Shown here one piece after another: positions 5,914 to 8,275 of a stretch of DNA of 8,275 nucleotides; within the stretch, counting starts at the first letter, position 1, and the number at the start of each line of letters is the position of its first letter. The notes under the pieces were generated by a model, which made no database searches, was not told where the DNA came from, and worked only from the letters and a program-made list of their open reading frames with translations. The stretch is from an uncultured bacterium (lineage in GTDB: Bacteria; Bacillota; Clostridia; Lachnospirales; Lachnospiraceae), in the NCBI GenBank assembly GCA_947086625.1, contig CAMTZV010000041.1:1-8275 (forward strand), in the 5' to 3' direction. A program made the position numbers and the translations under genes.

Positions 5914-8050
5914 GGCTCTCACCCTTCTCGTCCGACGTCTCCGGCGACGCGCCTCCTCCGCCGTCCGGCTGCACGGGCACTTCCTTTTGCGGCGCAGGTG
6001 CTTCCTCCGACGATGCGGGCGCTTCCTTTTGCGGCGCAATGTCCCGCTCATCCGAGGGCCCGACGTAGATCACGTCGGCGACCGTTGTGTCCACGGGCTT
6101 TTCCTCCGGCTCTGCCGTGCCGTCTGACTCCTTCTTTTCGTCCGGATCAGGCAGGCCCTTCATCTCGCGGAAGATCTTCATGAACTCCTTGCCGGTAATC
6201 GTCTCCTTATCATAGAGGTAATCCGAGATGCGGTCTAAAATCTCACGGTTTTCCTCGAGCATCCGCATCGCGTCCGCGTAGGCGGTCTTGATCATCTGCT
6301 GGATAACCCTGTCAATCTGCGCCGCGGTCTCCTCGCCGCAGTTTAACACCGGGCGTCCGTCCAGATAGCGGTTCTCCACGGACTCGAGGCTCATCATGCC
6401 AAACTCCTCCGACATGCCGTACTGCGTCACCATCGCACGGGCGATGCGCGTGGCCATCTCGATATCGTTGGCGGCCCCGCTCGTAGCAGAACGGAACACA
6501 AGCTCCTCCGCGGCGCGCCCCGCCATGTACGTGTTGATCTTGGCGATCAGCTCCTCCTTCGTCTGTAAAAACTTCTCCTCCTCCGGTGTCTGCAGCGTAT
6601 AGCCAAGCGCGCCCATCGTCCGGGGCACGATCGTGATCTTCTGCACCGGCTCGGTATTCTTTTGCAGTGCGGCCACCATCGCGTGTCCGACCTCGTGGTA
6701 CGCCACGATCCTGCGCTCCTGGTCGCTCATTGTGCGATCCTTCTTCTCCTTGCCGCCGACCGCCACGATCTCGAACGCCTCAAACAGATCGCTCTGGTTG
6801 ACAAAGGCCCTGCTGTGCTTAACCGCGTTGATAGCCGCCTCGTTGATGATATTCGCGAGGTCTGAGCCGACAAGTCCCGCGGATGCGAGCGCAATCGCCT
6901 CCAAATCCACCGATTCGTCCATCTTCACGTCCTTCGAGTGGACGCGCAGCGTCTCAAGCCGGCCCTTTTGGTCAGGCTTATCCACGATAATCCGCCGGTC
7001 AAAGCGTCCTGGACGCAGCAGCGCCTTGTCGAGCACCTCCGGCCGATTCGTCGCCGCCAGGATCAGAAGACCCTTGGACGTGTCAAAGCCGTCCATCTCC
7101 GCAAGGAGCTGGTTTAACGTCTGCTCGCGTTCGTCGTTGCCTCCGTAGCGGGTGTCACGACTCTTTCCGATCGCGTCGATCTCGTCAATAAAAATGATGC
7201 ACGGCGCCTGCTTCTGCGCCTCCTTAAACAGATCCCGCACGCGGGAGGCGCCCACGCCGACGAACATCTCCACAAAGTCAGAGCCGGCCAGCGAGAAGAA
7301 CGGCACGCCCGCCTCCCCGGCGACCGCCTTTGCGAGCAGCGTCTTTCCGGTTCCGGGAGGGCCAACGAGCAGAGCGCCCTTCGGCAGCTTTGCGCCGATC
7401 TGCGTATACTTTTTCGGGTTGTGCAGGAAATCGACGACCTCCTGTAAGGATTCCTTCGCCTCGTCCTGCCCCGCCACGTCCTTGAACGTGACGCCGGTCT
7501 TTTTTTCCACATAGATCTTCGCGGTGCTCTTTCCCACGCTCATCGAGCCGCCCATGCGCTTCATCAGAAACGCCATCAATCCCCAGAGCAGCACCAGAGG
7601 CAGAAGGAAGCTCACGATATTGTAGATCCAGCCCGCCGTGTTATCGGGAATCTCACCCTTGATCGAAACCTTTGCCTCCTTTAAAATAGAAATCAGATCC
7701 TCGTCACCCACATACCCGGTGTAATAGGCCGTGGTGAGCACGTCGTCCCCGCTCTTTTTCGGGGTAATGTCGATCTGCTGCGCGTTCAGCTCGACGCTCT
7801 CCACCTCACCCTTTTCCACCATCTCCAGAAACTCGGTGTACGTAATCTCCTTCGCCGTCATCTGCGTCTGCCATTTGCTGATCAGGCTCATAAAAAGCAG
7901 CGCCACCAGTGTGATGAGGACAAACATCATGACCATCTGGCCGTTGCGGTTATTCCGGGAGCCGTTGTTGTTGTTTCCACCGCCTCCGCCGTTGTTGTTG
8001 CCGTTATTGCTGTTATTCGGATTACCGCCTCCGAAACTGCCATTTTCCAT
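5903..8050 (-). CDS. ftsH: ATP-dependent zinc metalloprotease FtsH
   Basis: FtsH is a hexameric, membrane-anchored AAA+ protease that degrades misfolded membrane proteins and selected regulators. The product is 715 residues, longer than the roughly 640 of Bacillus FtsH because both ends are extended. Order: Asn/Gly-rich cytoplasmic N-terminus (about 4-37), transmembrane helix 39-58, extracytoplasmic domain about 59-140, second helix about 141-163, then the AAA+ module with Walker A GPPGTGKT (230-237), Walker [12 protein letters not shown] (285-295) and arginine-finger region RPGRFDRR (346-353). The zinc protease has HEVGH (452-456; many family members have HEAGH) and a likely third ligand D529. 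A Pro/Glu-rich tail (632-715) has a repeat. ATG 8050 is chosen because the Asn-rich start is typical of clostridial FtsH and because the promoter at 8144-8172 lies inside the in-frame extension to 8200, ruling out that start. The AGGA site is 14 bases upstream, longer than usual. First gene of the ftsH-uvrC unit. Confidence 0.97.
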   Translation of the reverse strand: MENGSFGGGNPNNSNNGNNNGGGGGNNNNGSRNNRNGQMVMMFVLITLVALLFMSLISKWQTQMTAKEITYTEFLEMVEKGEVESVELNAQQIDITPKKSGDDVLTTAYYTGYVGDEDLISILKEAKVSIKGEIPDNTAGWIYNIVSFLLPLVLLWGLMAFLMKRMGGSMSVGKSTAKIYVEKKTGVTFKDVAGQDEAKESLQEVVDFLHNPKKYTQIGAKLPKGALLVGPPGTGKTLLAKAVAGEAGVPFFSLAGSDFVEMFVGVGASRVRDLFKEAQKQAPCIIFIDEIDAIGKSRDTRYGGNDEREQTLNQLLAEMDGFDTSKGLLILAATNRPEVLDKALLRPGRFDRRIIVDKPDQKGRLETLRVHSKDVKMDESVDLEAIALASAGLVGSDLANIINEAAINAVKHSRAFVNQSDLFEAFEIVAVGGKEKKDRTMSDQERRIVAYHEVGHAMVAALQKNTEPVQKITIVPRTMGALGYTLQTPEEEKFLQTKEELIAKINTYMAGRAAEELVFRSATSGAANDIEMATRIARAMVTQYGMSEEFGMMSLESVENRYLDGRPVLNCGEETAAQIDRVIQQMIKTAYADAMRMLEENREILDRISDYLYDKETITGKEFMKIFREMKGLPDPDEKKESDGTAEPEEKPVDTTVADVIYVGPSDERDIAPQKEAPASSEEAPAPQKEVPVQPDGGGGASPETSDEKGESHGI
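5980..6038 (-). repeat. 17-base in-frame direct repeat in the ftsH tail
   Basis: The plus-strand sequence CTTCCTTTTGCGGCGCA occurs twice, at 5980-5996 and 6022-6038. The copies are offset by 42 bases, exactly 14 codons. In protein it gives APQKE at residues 672-676 and 686-690 of FtsH. The perfect DNA identity and in-frame offset suggest a tandem duplication of a 14-residue unit whose remaining positions have diverged. Confidence 0.75.
7960..8035 (-). repeat. Low-complexity Asn/Gly triplet tract in the ftsH 5' end
   Basis: This segment consists largely of AAC/AAT and GGC/GGN triplets and encodes the Asn/Gly-rich stretch of about residues 6-31 of FtsH, ahead of the first membrane helix. Such tracts vary in length easily by replication slippage, in whole codons here. 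It is probably a flexible cytoplasmic linker; no function can be read from it. Confidence 0.6.
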
Positions 8051-8122
8051 ACATGTACCATCTTTCCTGCGCCGGCCCGCCGTCGGACGAACCGTAACAT
8101 TTTCTTTCTCATTTTTCTTTTT

Positions 8123-8135
8123 GTGTGTCACGCAC
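8123..8135. promoter_or_regulatory. Imperfect palindrome at the predicted ftsH transcription start
   Basis: GTGTGTCACGCAC reads as a palindrome around its central base, with one G/T mismatch among six pairs. It begins about 9 bases downstream of the -10 element, at or just after the expected transcription start near 8137. The position suits a repressor operator, but the sequence is not the HrcA (CIRCE) or CtsR site known from heat-shock control, and I cannot name a regulator. Confidence 0.3.
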
Positions 8136-8143
8136 TTCCTACC

Positions 8144-8172
8144 ATTATAAGAGCAAACCCCTTCGATTTCAA
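8144..8172 (-). promoter_or_regulatory. Sigma-A promoter of the ftsH operon
   Basis: On the minus strand -35 TTGAAA (8172-8167, 5 of 6 consensus) and -10 TATAAT (8149-8144, 6 of 6) are separated by exactly 17 bases. AT-rich sequence upstream (about 8199-8225) could act as an UP element. Transcription should start near 8137, giving a leader of roughly 87 bases before the ATG at 8050. This is the strongest promoter in the window and should drive at least ftsH and uvrC. Confidence 0.85.
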
Positions 8173-8275
8173 TATGTAGTTTCCGGGTTTTTCGAAACAT
8201 TTTCTAAACAATCTATAAAATATTTCGGAAATGCGCTGGATTTCTTTCCGGGCGGGAGGTATAATGTCAGTATTA
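8173..8275. promoter_or_regulatory. Upstream flank of the ftsH promoter, possible divergent signal
   Basis: No gene is evident on this stretch. It has an inverted repeat GTTTC-N10-GAAAC (8179-8198) ending 7 bases from the -35 element, then AT-rich sequence. On the plus strand a perfect TATAAT (8260-8265) with no good -35 overlaps GGGAGG followed closely by ATG (8264-8266). The edge could therefore hold the -10 of a rightward promoter or the first codons of a rightward gene, but only 12 bases remain and neither can be settled. Confidence 0.3.

Noticed and set aside
5914..6051. A 46-codon N-terminal extension of UvrC rich in arginine.
   Set aside because: It is an out-of-frame reading of the repeated ftsH tail. 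UvrC homology starts at the ATG at 5913, which has its own ribosome site.
5653..6183. Plus-strand open frame of 176 codons opposite the uvrC start and ftsH tail.
   Set aside because: Antisense to confirmed coding sequence, with an Arg/Pro/Ala-rich C-terminal half typical of a reversed GC-rich repeat region.
7927..8112. A 61-codon minus-strand frame (start at 8112) overlapping the ftsH start in another frame.
   Set aside because: There is no ribosome site at its start, and its Thr/Ala-rich end is the shifted reading of the Asn/Gly triplet tract.
8051..8200. An FtsH start 50 codons upstream at 8200.
   Set aside because: The strong promoter at 8144-8172 lies inside this extension, so an mRNA from it could not encode it. 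The extension also has no FtsH-like sequence.
1..8275. CRISPR array, tRNA or rRNA gene, insertion sequence or prophage signs.
   Set aside because: No spaced direct repeat array, cloverleaf sequence, transposase motif or terminal inverted repeat was seen. Coding density is near complete, with ordinary housekeeping genes of similar composition.

Overview
The window suggests a GC-rich member of the Bacillota (Firmicutes), most likely class Clostridia and plausibly Lachnospiraceae. The signs are a gram-positive HPr kinase/phosphorylase, the neighbour order uvrC-hprK-murB-rapZ, strong GGAGG-type ribosome binding sites, and an FtsH with an Asn/Gly-rich N-terminus. The family-level placement is inference. 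All six genes lie on the minus strand, so transcription runs from the right edge to the left edge. Nothing in the window looks mobile or recently acquired.

Layout in the direction of transcription. At 8051-8275 is a 225-base control region with a near-consensus sigma-A promoter (-35 TTGAAA, 17-base spacer, -10 TATAAT) that drives ftsH (8050-5903), the membrane AAA+ zinc protease. ftsH overlaps uvrC (5913-4030, excinuclease subunit C) by 11 bases, so the two are probably translationally coupled. A second candidate promoter starts in the uvrC stop codon (about 4033-4005) and lies in a relatively AT-rich gap ahead of hprK (3926-2979, HPr kinase/phosphorylase). An 83-base gap with two small inverted repeats precedes an M18 aminopeptidase (2895-1495). 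After a 3-base gap comes murB (1491-550, GTG start, UDP-N-acetylenolpyruvoylglucosamine reductase). A 73-base gap precedes rapZ (476 to beyond position 1), of which only the N-terminal 158 codons are present.

The genes cover protein quality control (FtsH), nucleotide excision repair (UvrC), carbon catabolite control (HprK), peptide turnover (M18 aminopeptidase), peptidoglycan precursor synthesis (MurB) and a nucleotide-binding regulator linked to amino-sugar metabolism in enterobacteria (RapZ). The hprK-murB-rapZ part may tie carbon status to cell-wall precursor supply, but that is inferred from gene order only.

No new multi-gene system was found: this is mainly housekeeping DNA. The points most worth a second look are a possible upstream ORF with an ideal ribosome binding site and a hairpin over its start (2976-2778), the internal hprK promoter, the placement of the M18 aminopeptidase between hprK and murB, the repeat-bearing C-terminal tail of FtsH, and a palindrome at the predicted ftsH transcription start.
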